NCBI GenBank assembly: GCA_032718475.1
Contig: JAUCBJ010001860.1
Coordinates: 1-64,000, forward strand
DNA from: Nemertoderma westbladi
Lineage: Eukaryota > Xenacoelomorpha > Nemertodermatida > Nemertodermatidae
DNA: 64,000 nt
Reading direction: 5' to 3'
Below the pieces are notes generated by a model. It was given only the letters and a program-made list of their open reading frames with translations, was not told the DNA's origin and did no database searches. Positions 12,286 through 26,442 of this stretch are shown here, one piece after another. Every line of letters starts with the position of its first letter. The first letter of the stretch is position 1. Both the position numbers and the translations under genes were made by a program.

Positions 12286-15200
12286 ACACAATAACCTAAA
12301 TATATCCCAAATACCTAGTAAGATACACAATAACCTAAATATATCCCAAATACATAGTAAGATACACAATAACCTAAATATATCCCAAATACCTAGTAAG
12401 ATACACAATAACCTAAATATATCCCAAATACCTAGTAAAATACACAATAACCTAAATATATCCCAAATACCTAGTAAAATACACAATAACCTAAATATAT
12501 CCCAAATACCTAGTAAGATACACAATAACCTAAATATATCCCAAATACCTAGTAAGATACACAATAACCTAAATATATCCCTAATGCCTAGTAAGATACA
12601 CAATAACCTAAATATATCCCAAATACATAGTGAGATACACAATAACCTAAATATATCCCAAATACCTAGTATGATACACAATAACCTAAATATATCCCAA
12701 ATACCTAGTAAGATACACAATAACCTAAATATATCCCTAATACCTAGTAAGATACACAATAACCTAAATATATCCCAAATACCTAGTAAAATACACAATA
12801 ACCTAAATATATCCCAAATACCTAGTATGATACACAATAACCTAAATATATCCCAAATACCTAGTAAGATACACAATAACCTAAATATATCCCTAATACC
12901 TAGTAAGATACACAATAACCTAAATATATCCCTAATACCTAGTAAGATACACAATAACCTAAATATATCCCAAATACCTAGTAAGATACACAATAACCTA
13001 AATATATCCCTAATACCTAGTAAGATACACAATAACCTAAATATATCCCAAATACCTAGTAAGATACACAATAACCTAAATATATCCCAATACCTAGTAA
13101 GATACACAATAACCTAAATATATCCCTAATACCTAGTAAGATACACAATAACCTAAATATATCCCAAATACCTAGTAAGATACACAATAACCTAAATATA
13201 TCCCTAATACCTAGTAAGATACACAATAACCTAAATATATCCCAAATACCTAGTAAGATACACAATAACCTAAATATATCCCTAATACCTAGTAAGATAC
13301 ACAATAACCTAAATATATCCCTAATACCTAGTAAGATACACAATAACCTAAATATATCCCTAATACCTAGTAAGATACACAATAACCTAAATATATCCCA
13401 AATACCTAGTAAGATACACAATAACCTAAATATATCCCTAATACCTAGTAAGATACACAATAACCTAAATATATCCCTAATACCTAGTAAGATACACAAT
13501 AACCTAAATATATCCCTAATACCTAGTAAGATACACAATAACCTAAATATATCCCTAATACCTAGTAAGATACACAATAACCTAAATATATCCCTAATAC
13601 CTAGTAAGATACACAATAACCTAAATATATCCCAAATACCTAGTAAGATACACAATAACCTAAATATATCCCAAATACCTAGTAAGATACACAATAACCT
13701 AAATATATCCCTAATACCTAGTAAGATACACAATAACCTAAATATATCCCTAATACCTAGTAAGATACACAATAACCTAAATATATCCCTAATACCTAGT
13801 AAGATACACAATAACCTAAATATATCCCTAATACCTAGTAAGATACACAATAACCTAAATATATCCCTAATACCTAGTAAGATACACAATAACCTAAATA
13901 TATCCCTAATACCTAGTAAGATACACAATAACCTAAATATATCCCTAATACCTAGTAAGATACACAATAACCTAAATATATCCCTAATACCTAGTAAGAT
14001 ACACAATAACCTAAATATATCCCTAATACCTAGTAAGATACACAATAACCTAAATATATCCCTAATACCTAGTAAGATACACAATAACCTAAATATATCC
14101 CAAATACCTAGTAAGATACACAATAACCTAAATATATCCCTAATACCTAGTAAGATACACAATAACCTAAATATATCCCTAATACCTAGTAAGATACACA
14201 ATAACCTAAATATATCCCTAATACCTAGTAAGATACACAATAACCTAAATATATCCCTAATACCTAGTAAGATACACAATAACCTAAATATATCCCTAAT
14301 ACCTAGTAAGATACACAATAACCTAAATATATCCCTAATACCTAGTAAGATACACAATAACCTAAATATATCCCTAATACCTAGTAAGATACACAATAAC
14401 CTAAATATATCCCTAATACCTAGTAAGATACACAATAACCTAAATATATCCCTAATACCTAGTAAGATACACAATAACCTAAATATATCCCTAATACCTA
14501 GTAAGATACACAATAACCTAAATATATCCCTAATACCTAGTAAGATACACAATAACCTAAATATATCCCTAATACCTAGTAAGATACACAATAACCTAAA
14601 TATATCCCTAATACCTAGTAAGATACACAATAACCTAAATATATCCCTAATACCTAGTAAGATACACAATAACCTAAATATATCCCTAATACCTAGTAAG
14701 ATACACAATAACCTAAATATATCCCTAATACCTAGTAAGATACACAATAACCTAAATATATCCCTAATACCTAGTAAGATACACAATAACCTAAATATAT
14801 CCCTAATACCTAGTAAGATACACAATAACCTAAATATATCCCTAATACCTAGTAAGATACACAATAACCTAAATATATCCCTAATACCTAGTAAGATACA
14901 CAATAACCTAAATATATCCCTAATACCTAGTAAGATACACAATAACCTAAATATATCCCTAATACCTAGTAAGATACACAATAACCTAAATATATCCCTA
15001 ATACCTAGTAAGATACACAATAACCTAAATATATCCCTAATACCTAGTAAGATACACAATAACCTAAATATATCCCTAATACCTAGTAAGATACACAATA
15101 ACCTAAATATATCCCTAATACCTAGTAAGATACACAATAACCTAAATATATCCCTAATACCTAGTAAGATACACAATAACCTAAATATATCCCAAATACC

Positions 15201-18200
15201 TAGTAAGATACACAATAACCTAAATATATCCCTAATACCTAGTAAGATACACAATAACCTAAATATATCCCTAATACCTAGTAAGATACACAATAACCTA
15301 AATATATCCCAAATACCTAGTAAGATACACAATAACCTAAATATATCCCAAATACCTAGTAAGATACACAATAACCTAAATATATCCCTAATACCTAGTA
15401 AGATACACAATAACCTAAATATATCCCAAATACCTAGTAAGATACACAATAACCTAAATATATCCCTAATACCTAGTAAGATACACAATAACCTAAATAT
15501 ATCCCTAATACCTAGTAAGATACACAATAACCTAAATATATCCCTAATACCTAGTAAGATACACAATAACCTAAATATATCCCTAATACCTAGTAAGATA
15601 CACAATAACCTAAATATATCCCAAATACCTAGTAAGATACACAATAACCTAAATATATCCCTAATACCTAGTAAGATACACAATAACCTAAATATATCCC
15701 AAATACCTAGTAAGATACACAATAACCTAAATATATCCCAAATACCTAGTAAGATACACAATAACCTAAATATATCCCAAATACCTAGTAAGATACACAA
15801 TAACCTAAATATATCCCAAATACCTAGTAAGATACACAATAACCTAAATATATCCCAAATACCTAGTAAGATACACAATAACCTAAATATATCCCAAATA
15901 CCTAGTAAGATACACAATAACCTAAATATATCCCAAATACCTAGTAAGATACACAATAACCTAAATATATCCCTAATACCTAGTAAGATACACAATAACC
16001 TAAATATATCCCTAATACCTAGTAAGATACACAATAACCTAAATATATCCCAAATACCTAGTAAGATACACAATAACCTAAATATATCCCTAATACCTAG
16101 TAAGATACACAATAACCTAAATATATCCCAAATACCTAGTAAGATACACAATAACCTAAATATATCCCAAATACCTAGTAAGATACACAATAACCTAAAT
16201 ATATCCCAAATACCTAGTAAGATACACAATAACCTAAATATATCCCAAATACCTAGTAAGATACACAATAACCTAAATATATCCCAAATACCTAGTAAGA
16301 TACACAATAACCTAAATATATCCCAAATACCTAGTAAGATACACAATAACCTAAATATATCCCAAATACCTAGTAAGATACACAATAACCTAAATATATC
16401 CCAAATACCTAGTAAGATACACAATAACCTAAATATATCCCAAATACCTAGTAAGATACACAATAACCTAAATATATCCCAAATACCTAGTAAGATACAC
16501 AATAACCTAAATATATCCCTAATACCTAGTAAGATACACAATAACCTAAATATATCCCAAATACCTAGTAAGATACACAATAACCTAAATATATCCCAAA
16601 TACCTAGTAAGATACACAATAACCTAAATATATCCCAAATACCTAGTAAGATACACAATAACCTAAATATATCCCTAATACCTAGTAAGATACACAATAA
16701 CCTAAATATATCCCAAATACCTAGTAAGATACACAATAACCTAAATATATCCCAAATACCTAGTAAGATACACAATAACCTAAATATATCCCAAATACCT
16801 AGTAAGATACACAATAACCTAAATATATCCCAAATACCTAGTAAGATACACAATAACCTAAATATATCCCAAATACCTAGTAAGATACACAATAACCTAA
16901 ATATATCCCAAATACCTAGTAAGATACACAATAACCTAAATATATCCCAAATACCTAGTAAGATACACAATAACCTAAATATATCCCTAATACCTAGTAA
17001 GATACACAATAACCTAAATATATCCCAAATACCTAGTAAGATACACAATAACCTAAATATATCCCAAATACCTAGTAAGATACACAATAACCTAAATATA
17101 TCCCTAATACCTAGTAAGATACACAATAACCTAAATATATCCCAAATACCTAGTAAGATACACAATAACCTAAATATATCCCAAATACCTAGTAAGATAC
17201 ACAATAACCTAAATATATCCCTAATACCTAGTAAGATACACAATAACCTAAATATATCCCAAATACCTAGTAAGATACACAATAACCTAAATATATCCCA
17301 AATACCTAGTAAGATACACAATAACCTAAATATATCCCAAATACCTAGTAAGATACACAATAACCTAAATATATCCCAAATACCTAGTAAGATACACAAT
17401 AACCTAAATATATCCCAAATACCTAGTAAGATACACAATAACCTAAATATATCCCAAATACCTAGTAAGATACACAATAACCTAAATATATCCCAAATAC
17501 CTAGTAAGATACACAATAACCTAAATATATCCCAAATACCTAGTAAGATACACAATAACCTAAATATATCCCAAATACCTAGTAAGATACACAATAACCT
17601 AAATATATCCCAAATACCTAGTAAGATACACAATAACCTAAATATATCCCAAATACCTAGTAAGATACACAATAACCTAAATATATCCCAAATACCTAGT
17701 AAGATACACAATAACCTAAATATATCCCAAATACCTAGTAAGATACACAATAACCTAAATATATCCCAAATACCTAGTAAGATACACAATAACCTAAATA
17801 TATCCCAAATACCTAGTAAGATACACAATAACCTAAATATATCCCAAATACCTAGTAAGATACACAATAACCTAAATATATCCCAAATACCTAGTAAGAT
17901 ACACAATAACCTAAATATATCCCAAATACCTAGTAAGATACACAATAACCTAAATATATCCCAAATACCTAGTAAGATACACAATAACCTAAATATATCC
18001 CAAATACCTAGTAAGATACACAATAACCTAAATATATCCCAAATACCTAGTAAGATACACAATAACCTAAATATATCCCAAATACCTAGTAAGATACACA
18101 ATAACCTAAATATATCCCAAATACCTAGTAAGATACACAATAACCTAAATATATCCCAAATACCTAGTAAGATACACAATAACCTAAATATATCCCAAAT

Positions 18201-21200
18201 ACCTAGTAAGATACACAATAACCTAAATATATCCCAAATACCTAGTAAGATACACAATAACCTAAATATATCCCAAATACCTAGTAAGATACACAATAAC
18301 CTAAATATATCCCAAATACCTAGTAAGATACACAATAACCTAAATATATCCCAAATACCTAGTAAGATACACAATAACCTAAATATATCCCAAATACCTA
18401 GTAAGATACACAATAACCTAAATATATCCCAAATACCTAGTAAGATACACAATAACCTAAATATATCCCAAATACCTAGTAAGATACACAATAACCTAAA
18501 TATATCCCAAATACCTAGTAAGATACACAATAACCTAAATATATCCCAAATACCTAGTAAGATACACAATAACCTAAATATATCCCAAATACCTAGTAAG
18601 ATACACAATAACCTAAATATATCCCAAATACCTAGTAAGATACACAATAACCTAAATATATCCCAAATACCTAGTAAGATACACAATAACCTAAATATAT
18701 CCCAAATACCTAGTAAGATACACAATAACCTAAATATATCCCAAATACCTAGTAAGATACACAATAACCTAAATATATCCCAAATACCTAGTAAGATACA
18801 CAATAACCTAAATATATCCCAAATACCTAGTAAGATACACAATAACCTAAATATATCCCAAATACCTAGTAAGATACACAATAACCTAAATATATCCCAA
18901 ATACCTAGTAAGATACACAATAACCTAAATATATCCCAAATACCTAGTAAGATACACAATAACCTAAATATATCCCAAATACCTAGTAAGATACACAATA
19001 ACCTAAATATATCCCAAATACCTAGTAAGATACACAATAACCTAAATATATCCCAAATACCTAGTAAGATACACAATAACCTAAATATATCCCAAATACC
19101 TAGTAAGATACACAATAACCTAAATATATCCCAAATACCTAGTAAGATACACAATAACCTAAATATATCCCAAATACCTAGTAAGATACACAATAACCTA
19201 AATATATCCCAAATACCTAGTAAGATACACAATAACCTAAATATATCCCAAATACCTAGTAAGATACACAATAACCTAAATATATCCCAAATACCTAGTA
19301 AGATACACAATAACCTAAATATATCCCAAATACCTAGTAAGATACACAATAACCTAAATATATCCCAAATACCTAGTAAGATACACAATAACCTAAATAT
19401 ATCCCAAATACCTAGTAAGATACACAATAACCTAAATATATCCCAAATACCTAGTAAGATACACAATAACCTAAATATATCCCAAATACCTAGTAAGATA
19501 CACAATAACCTAAATATATCCCAAATACCTAGTAAGATACACAATAACCTAAATATATCCCAAATACCTAGTAAGATACACAATAACCTAAATATATCCC
19601 AAATACCTAGTAAGATACACAATAACCTAAATATATCCCAAATACCTAGTAAGATACACAATAACCTAAATATATCCCAAATACCTAGTAAGATACACAA
19701 TAACCTAAATATATCCCAAATACCTAGTAAGATACACAATAACCTAAATATATCCCAAATACCTAGTAAGATACACAATAACCTAAATATATCCCAAATA
19801 CCTAGTAAGATACACAATAACCTAAATATATCCCAAATACCTAGTAAGATACACAATAACCTAAATATATCCCAAATACCTAGTAAGATACACAATAACC
19901 TAAATATATCCCAAATACCTAGTAAGATACACAATAACCTAAATATATCCCAAATACCTAGTAAGATACACAATAACCTAAATATATCCCAAATACCTAG
20001 TAAGATACACAATAACCTAAATATATCCCAAATACCTAGTAAGATACACAATAACCTAAATATATCCCAAATACCTAGTAAGATACACAATAACCTAAAT
20101 ATATCCCAAATACCTAGTAAGATACACAATAACCTAAATATATCCCAAATACCTAGTAAGATACACAATAACCTAAATATATCCCAAATACCTAGTAAGA
20201 TACACAATAACCTAAATATATCCCAAATACCTAGTAAGATACACAATAACCTAAATATATCCCAAATACCTAGTAAGATACACAATAACCTAAATATATC
20301 CCAAATACCTAGTAAGATACACAATAACCTAAATATATCCCAAATACCTAGTAAGATACACAATAACCTAAATATATCCCAAATACCTAGTAAGATACAC
20401 AATAACCTAAATATATCCCAAATACCTAGTAAGATACACAATAACCTAAATATATCCCAAATACCTAGTAAGATACACAATAACCTAAATATATCCCAAA
20501 TACCTAGTAAGATACACAATAACCTAAATATATCCCAAATACCTAGTAAGATACACAATAACCTAAATATATCCCAAATACCTAGTAAGATACACAATAA
20601 CCTAAATATATCCCAAATACCTAGTAAGATACACAATAACCTAAATATATCCCAAATACCTAGTAAGATACACAATAACCTAAATATATCCCAAATACCT
20701 AGTAAGATACACAATAACCTAAATATATCCCAAATACCTAGTAAGATACACAATAACCTAAATATATCCCAAATACCTAGTAAGATACACAATAACCTAA
20801 ATATATCCCAAATACCTAGTAAGATACACAATAACCTAAATATATCCCAAATACCTAGTAAGATACACAATAACCTAAATATATCCCAAATACCTAGTAA
20901 GATACACAATAACCTAAATATATCCCAAATACCTAGTAAGATACACAATAACCTAAATATATCCCTAATACCTAGTAAGATACACAATAACCTAAATATA
21001 TCCCAAATACCTAGTAAGATACACAATAACCTAAATATATCCCAAATACCTAGTAAGATACACAATAACCTAAATATATCCCAAATACCTAGTAAGATAC
21101 ACAATAACCTAAATATATCCCAAATACCTAGTAAGATACACAATAACCTAAATATATCCCAAATACCTAGTAAGATACACAATAACCTAAATATATCCCT

Positions 21201-23290
21201 AATACCTAGTAAGATACACAATAACCTAAATATATCCCTAATACCTAGTAAGATACACAATAACCTAAATATATCCCTAATACCTAGTAAGATACACAAT
21301 AACCTAAATATATCCCAAATACCTAGTAAGATACACAATAACCTAAATATATCCCTAATACCTAGTAAGATACACAATAACCTAAATATATCCCAAATAC
21401 CTAGTAAGATACACAATAACCTAAATATATCCCAAATACCTAGTAAGATACACAATAACCTAAATATATCCCTAATACCTAGTAAGATACACAATAACCT
21501 AAATATATCCCAAATACCTAGTAAGATACACAATAACCTAAATATATCCCAAATACCTAGTAAGATACACAATAACCTAAATATATCCCAAATACCTAGT
21601 AAGATACACAATAACCTAAATATATCCCTAATACCTAGTAAGATACACAATAACCTAAATATATCCCAAATACCTAGTAAGATACACAATAACCTAAATA
21701 TATCCCAAATACCTAGTAAGATACACAATAACCTAAATATATCCCTAATACCTAGTAAGATACACAATAACCTAAATATATCCCTAATACCTAGTAAGAT
21801 ACACAATAACCTAAATATATCCCTAATACCTAGTAAGATACACAATAACCTAAATATATCCCTAATACCTAGTAAGATACACAATAACCTAAATATATCC
21901 CTAATACCTAGTAAGATACACAATAACCTAAATATATCCCTAATACCTAGTAAGATACACAATAACCTAAATATATCCCTAATACCTAGTAAGATACACA
22001 ATAACCTAAATATATCCCAAATACCTAGTAAGATACACAATAACCTAAATATATCCCTAATACCTAGTAAGATACACAATAACCTAAATATATCCCTAAT
22101 ACCTAGTAAGATACACAATAACCTAAATATATCCCTAATACCTAGTAAGATACACAATAACCTAAATATATCCCTAATACCTAGTAAGATACACAATAAC
22201 CTAAATATATCCCAAATACATAGTAAGATACACAATAACCTAAATTATCCCTAATACCTAGTAAGATACACAATAACCTAAATATATCCCTAATACCTAG
22301 TAAGATACACAATAACCTAAATATATCCCTAATACCTAGTAAGATACACAATAACCTAAATATATCCCTAATACCTAGTAAGATACACAATAACCTAAAT
22401 ATATCCCAAATACCTAGTAAGATACACAATAACCTAAATATATCCCAAATACCTAGTAAGATACACAATAACCTAAATATATCCCAAATACCTAGTAAGA
22501 TACACAATAACCTAAATATATCCCAAATACCTAGTAAGATACACAATAACCTAAATATATCCCAATTACCTAGTAAGATACACAATAACCTAAATATATC
22601 CCAGAGTAAGATACACAATAACCTAAATATATCCCTAATACCTAGTAAGATACACAATAACCTAAATATATCCCTAATACCTAGTAAGATACACAATAAC
22701 CTAAATATATCCCTAATACCTAGTAAGATACACAATAACCTAAATATATCCCTAATACCTAGTAAGATACACAATAACCTAAATTATCCCTAATACCTAG
22801 TAAGATACACAATAACCTAAATATATCCCTAATACCTAGTAAAATACACAATAACCTAAATATATCCCTAATACCTAGTAAGATACACAATAACCTAAAT
22901 ATATCCCAAATACATAGTAAGATACACAATAACCTAAATTATCCCTAATACCTAGTAAGATACACAATAACCTAAATATATCCCTAATACCTAGTAAGAT
23001 ACACAATAACCTAAATATATCCCAAATACCTAGTAAGATACACAATAACCTAAATATATCCCTAATACCTAGTAAGATACACAATAACGTAAATATATAC
23101 CTAATACCTAGTAAGATACACAATAACCTAAATATATACCTAATACCTAGTAAGATACACAATAACCTAAATTATCCCAAATACATAGTAAGATACACAA
23201 TAACCTAAATATATCCCAAATACCTAGTAAGATACACAATAACCTAAATTATCCCAAATACATAGTGAGATACACAATAACCTAAATATA
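12273..23290. repeat. 39-bp satellite, right array (about 283 units)
   Basis: The same 39-bp unit continues to the right of the retrotransposon. Two variants differ at one base: cccaaa (minus-strand codon Trp) and ccctaa (Arg). They form blocks: about 13270-15170 is mostly ccctaa, about 17250-20945 is uninterrupted cccaaa, and 21740-22400 and 22630-23150 are mostly ccctaa. Both margins are degenerate: tagtatg, catagtgag and a 1-base-short unit near 13089 on the left; 38-bp aaattatccc units, a truncated unit near 22605 and cataag-type variants on the right. The 3059-codon minus-strand ORF inside is a product of the 13-codon period, not a supported gene. Confidence 0.97.
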
Positions 23291-23950
23291 TATCCCAAAT
23301 TAATTTAAATAATTTTTTTTTAAGTTCACCCCTTGGTGGGGTAAATGGGAAATACAGACATATAAAAATGCGAAATAGATATATAAAGAAATAGACAGTG
23401 TTTAAATCATAATGGTTTACGATGTGACGAGAATTATAATAGACTGACACCGGCGACGATACTGTAACTGAGGGTGTGGTAGGCCGACATATCGCAGAGC
23501 ATTAAACACTATATCGGCAATGGCAGTTGGGGACAGAGTTAGTGCAGATTAGATGGTGGATTCCATGCGATGTAAAGCGCGCGATGTGATGGCCCCATGG
23601 CGGTTTGCGTTGTTCCGGCCGACTTCCAGACAGAACTGGGGAACCCGGGATCATTCATGAATCTTTTCGCAGTAAGTTGGCATCGCGCTCAGAACTGGAC
23701 ACTCTATGCAGTGATGACGTCATCATTAAAAAGCTGTCGTGATATTCAGAGATTACAGTTTCCATTTGAGGTTTTTCGTATTTGAGATATAAAGAGAGGC
23801 AGCCGGCAGAGTATCCATTTGATGTGTTGGATTATTTTGTTGTTCTTTGAGTTTGATACCGATAAAACGCACAGCATTCTCACAACCAGTAATCAGTATT
23901 GTGTTACTACAGTACTATATTGGATCGTTTAATACATTCACGAAACGGGA
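23291..23950. other. Unique stretch between satellite and 34-bp minisatellite
   Basis: AT-rich DNA with a run of T at about 23318. A TATA-like gatataaagagaggcagccg lies near 23788. The stretch 23470-23950 has the feel of a mobile-element promoter or LTR end, but no partner copy or terminal repeat is visible, so it is left unassigned. The 62-codon ORF at 23597 has no recognisable domain. Confidence 0.3.
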
Positions 23951-24546
23951 GCTACGGTTTAGTTTCAGTTTTACTGAGTTTCTCGCTACGGTTTAGTTTC
24001 AGTTTTACTGAGTTTCTCGCTACGGTTTAGTTTCAGTTTTACTGAGTTTCTCGCTACGTTTTAGTTTCAGTTTTACTGAGTTTCTCGCTACGGTTTAGTT
24101 TCAGTTTTACTGAGTTTCTCGCTACGGTTTAGTTTCAGTTTTACTGAGTTTCTCGCTACGGTTTAGTTTCAGTTTTACTGAGTTTCTCGCTACGGTTTAG
24201 TTTCAGTTTTACTGAGTTTCTCGCTACGGTTTAGTTTCAGTTTACTGAGTTTCTCGCTACGGGTTAGTTTCAGTTTTACTGAGTTTCTCGCTACGGTTTA
24301 GTTTCAGTTTTACTGAGTTTCTCGCTACGGTTTAGTTTCAGTCTACGGTATAGTTTCAGTTTTACTGAGTTTCTCGCTACGGTTTAGTTTCAGTTTTACT
24401 GAGTTTCTCGCTACGGTTTAGTTTCAGTTTTACTGAGTTTCTCGCTACGGTTTAGTTTCAGTTTTACTGAGTTTCTCGCTACGGTTTAGTTTCAGTTTTA
24501 CTGAGTTTCTCGCCACGGTTTAGTCTCAGTTTTACTAAGTTTCTCT
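23951..24546. repeat. 34-bp minisatellite (about 17 units)
   Basis: Tandem units of 34 bp containing ctacggtttagtttcag and ttttactgagtttctcg. One unit is internally shortened near 24340, single-base variants are scattered, and the last units are degenerate. It lies downstream (3' side) of the last recognised CLCA exon. Confidence 0.95.
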
Positions 24547-24928
24547 AGTAGTGAGTGTTCCCCGTATTTTTCGCCCGTTTGTCTTTTATAAATTAATTCG
24601 TGTTTTCGGAGGTCCCAGAATTGTTTGTCGTTGAAGGTGGATTGTTTACGGATTGCCATTGCTGACGTCAGATTATGTTTGGTCTGTCGGAACATAGTTA
24701 AACTGTGGGATTTACCGAAATGCAGGTTGGATTTCGTAAGAGGGATCGAGTCAATTATAGTTTCTGACAGGAAAGTTGAAGGCGAGGTAATACCATTGAG
24801 ACTAAGTGCGTAGTCGACCTAGTAGTGGAGGCCGAGAATCTACTAATATCTACTGCAACTTTGTATCTTTATTCTTCCTTAATATTTAGAATTATTTTTA
24901 ATATTTTAATAAAAAATAACAAAAAAAC
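24547..24928. other. No feature recognised
   Basis: About 380 bp of ordinary AT-rich sequence. Short ORFs on both strands show no domain. It includes no convincing further CLCA exon. Confidence 0.4.
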
Positions 24929-25175
24929 CTTTTGCGATTAACTCGTCTTTGAACTGAACCAGTGGGGGATCCCAAGTCTCTTCACCGTCACTAAGGATAA
25001 TAAACTGGGCGCCCTTAGTTACCGCCACGCCGGAATCGTTGAGGTTCTTTAGAGCTGCTTGCACCCCCGCTCCTATGGACGTCGCCTTGTACGTAGAATT
25101 CGGGAGACTCTTTACTAGGTTCTCCCGAACTTTGTCTGAGGTAACATTAACCAGATCATGTACGACATTCGCAGT
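24929..25175 (-). CDS. CLCA: CLCA-like gene, exon: second half of VWA domain
   Basis: This exon continues the von Willebrand A domain of a CLCA protein (calcium-activated chloride channel regulator, a secreted or membrane-tethered metalloprotease-like protein). It reads TANVVHDLVNVTSDKVRENL, then SLPNSTYKATSIGAGVQAAL and FIILSDGEETWDPP. The T-x-I-G-x-G element and the LSDGEE strand match the metal-site part of CLCA VWA domains (TSICSG and LLTDGED in relatives). The acceptor is tttag at 25176-25180. The proposed donor, AAAAG before gttttt, is weak, so the left boundary is uncertain; the exon would end with one base of a split codon. No further downstream exon is found before the satellite. Confidence 0.85.
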
Positions 25176-25478
25176 CTAAAACAAACAATAGTTACGGATT
25201 TCGTAGTAGAGTGACTTAAACTTTTGTTTGGCTTGTATTTTGCCAATTTCATTAGAATTACCATTAAAAAATATGTTCAACTACACCTACTTTTTGAGCA
25301 TTGGATATTTGTCAGCTATATCCATAATTGGTACTCACAAAAAATTTGGAATTGAAAAATATAAGCCAATACTTGTACCCACTTGAAAATGTGTCAGAAC
25401 ACATTCTCACAAGGTATTGGAATTATTATTAATTATTATTGGTAGCTCATTCAAATTACCGGTGTGTAATGGTCTTAC

Positions 25479-25577
25479 CTCAGCATACTGAACAATTCCT
25501 AGAGAACTATTCGTCTCCACGAAGGATAGGATAAATCGACTGGCGGCGTGGCGCATTCTTTGAAGTCGATCGTTCAA
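25479..25577 (-). CDS. CLCA: CLCA-like gene, exon: VWA domain helix and strand
   Basis: A 99-bp exon of 33 codons, phase 0 at both ends, with acceptor ttttag and donor GAG|gtaaga. It reads LNDRLQRMRHAASRF, then FVETNSSLGIVQYAE. This matches the CLCA segment after the MIDAS strand (DRLNRLNQAAK...VENGSWVGMVHF type). It joins without frame change to the exon at 24929-25175. Confidence 0.9.
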
Positions 25578-25688
25578 CTAAAATATTAAAACAAATATTT
25601 AGTAAAACTACATAAATCTAGTGAATAAAATAATAGAGAATAAATATAGTGGCAACGGTGGAATTGGTCTCCAATTCTATGGATGAAT

Positions 25689-26050
25689 CTAACTGCACCT
25701 AGCTCTAACTGCACCTAGCTCTAACTGCACCTAGCTCTAACTGCACCTAGCTCTAACTGCACCTAGCTCTAACTGCACCTAGCTCTAACTGCACCTAGCT
25801 CTAACTGCACCTAGCTCTAACTGCACCTAGCTCTAACTGCACCTAGCTCTAACTGCACCTAGCTCTAACTGCACCTAGCTCTAACTGCACCTAGCTCTAA
25901 CTGCACCTAGCTCTAACTGCACCTAGCTCTAACTGCACCTAGCTCTAACTGCACCTAGCTCTAACTGCACCTAGCTCTAACTGCACCTAGCTCTAACTGC
26001 ACCTAGCTCTAACTGCACCTAGCTCTAACTGCACCTAGCTCTAACTGCAG
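25689..26050. repeat. 16-bp minisatellite (about 22.5 perfect units)
   Basis: Head-to-tail ctctaactgcacctag with essentially no variation. It lies in the CLCA intron between exons 25479-25577 and 33337-33462. On the minus strand each unit contains AG|GTGCAG, which resembles splice-site sequence, but no exon borders it. Confidence 0.97.
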
Positions 26051-26442
26051 CAAATAGACCAAATCTTGAACCATCCGTTGCTACTTTCTCATGTTCTGGA
26101 AGATTGGCTAATAAGTTTCCTAAGGTGGTTCTGATTGTATGCCATTAACCCACTAGTGTTGCTCCAGTAGATGAGGTAGGAAATTTATACCATAGATTAC
26201 AAGCAGCTACTGAAGTTGTGGAACAGCATGCATTCTTGATTTTCCTAAGTGAATTATCAACATCGCCGTGGGTCTATAGCTATAGTTTTAACCGAGATTT
26301 AGTCCATCTTCGGGATTTAATCTCTGGAAATTATTGATTGTTCTCGGCTGGGAGCCAATTCAAGAAGGAAACTGGAAAGCTGTAGATATATACTGGACCC
26401 GGTGGCCACAATGCCCAGATTCACCATATTATTCTATTTATG
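26051..26442. other. Intron sequence, nothing recognised
   Basis: About 390 bp between the 16-bp array and a decayed LINE fragment. Short reading frames are broken by stops. It may be an older part of the same LINE, but I see no motif. Confidence 0.3.

Noticed and set aside
13056-22235. 3059-codon minus-strand ORF as a giant repeat protein gene
   Set aside because: It is the 39-bp satellite read in its stop-free frame. It starts and stops at variant or 38-bp units, the plus strand is open too, and nothing shows selection on the protein.
12273-23290. Telomeric repeat because of ccctaa
   Set aside because: ccctaa occurs only once per 39-bp unit as a one-base variant of cccaaa; there is no tandem hexamer.
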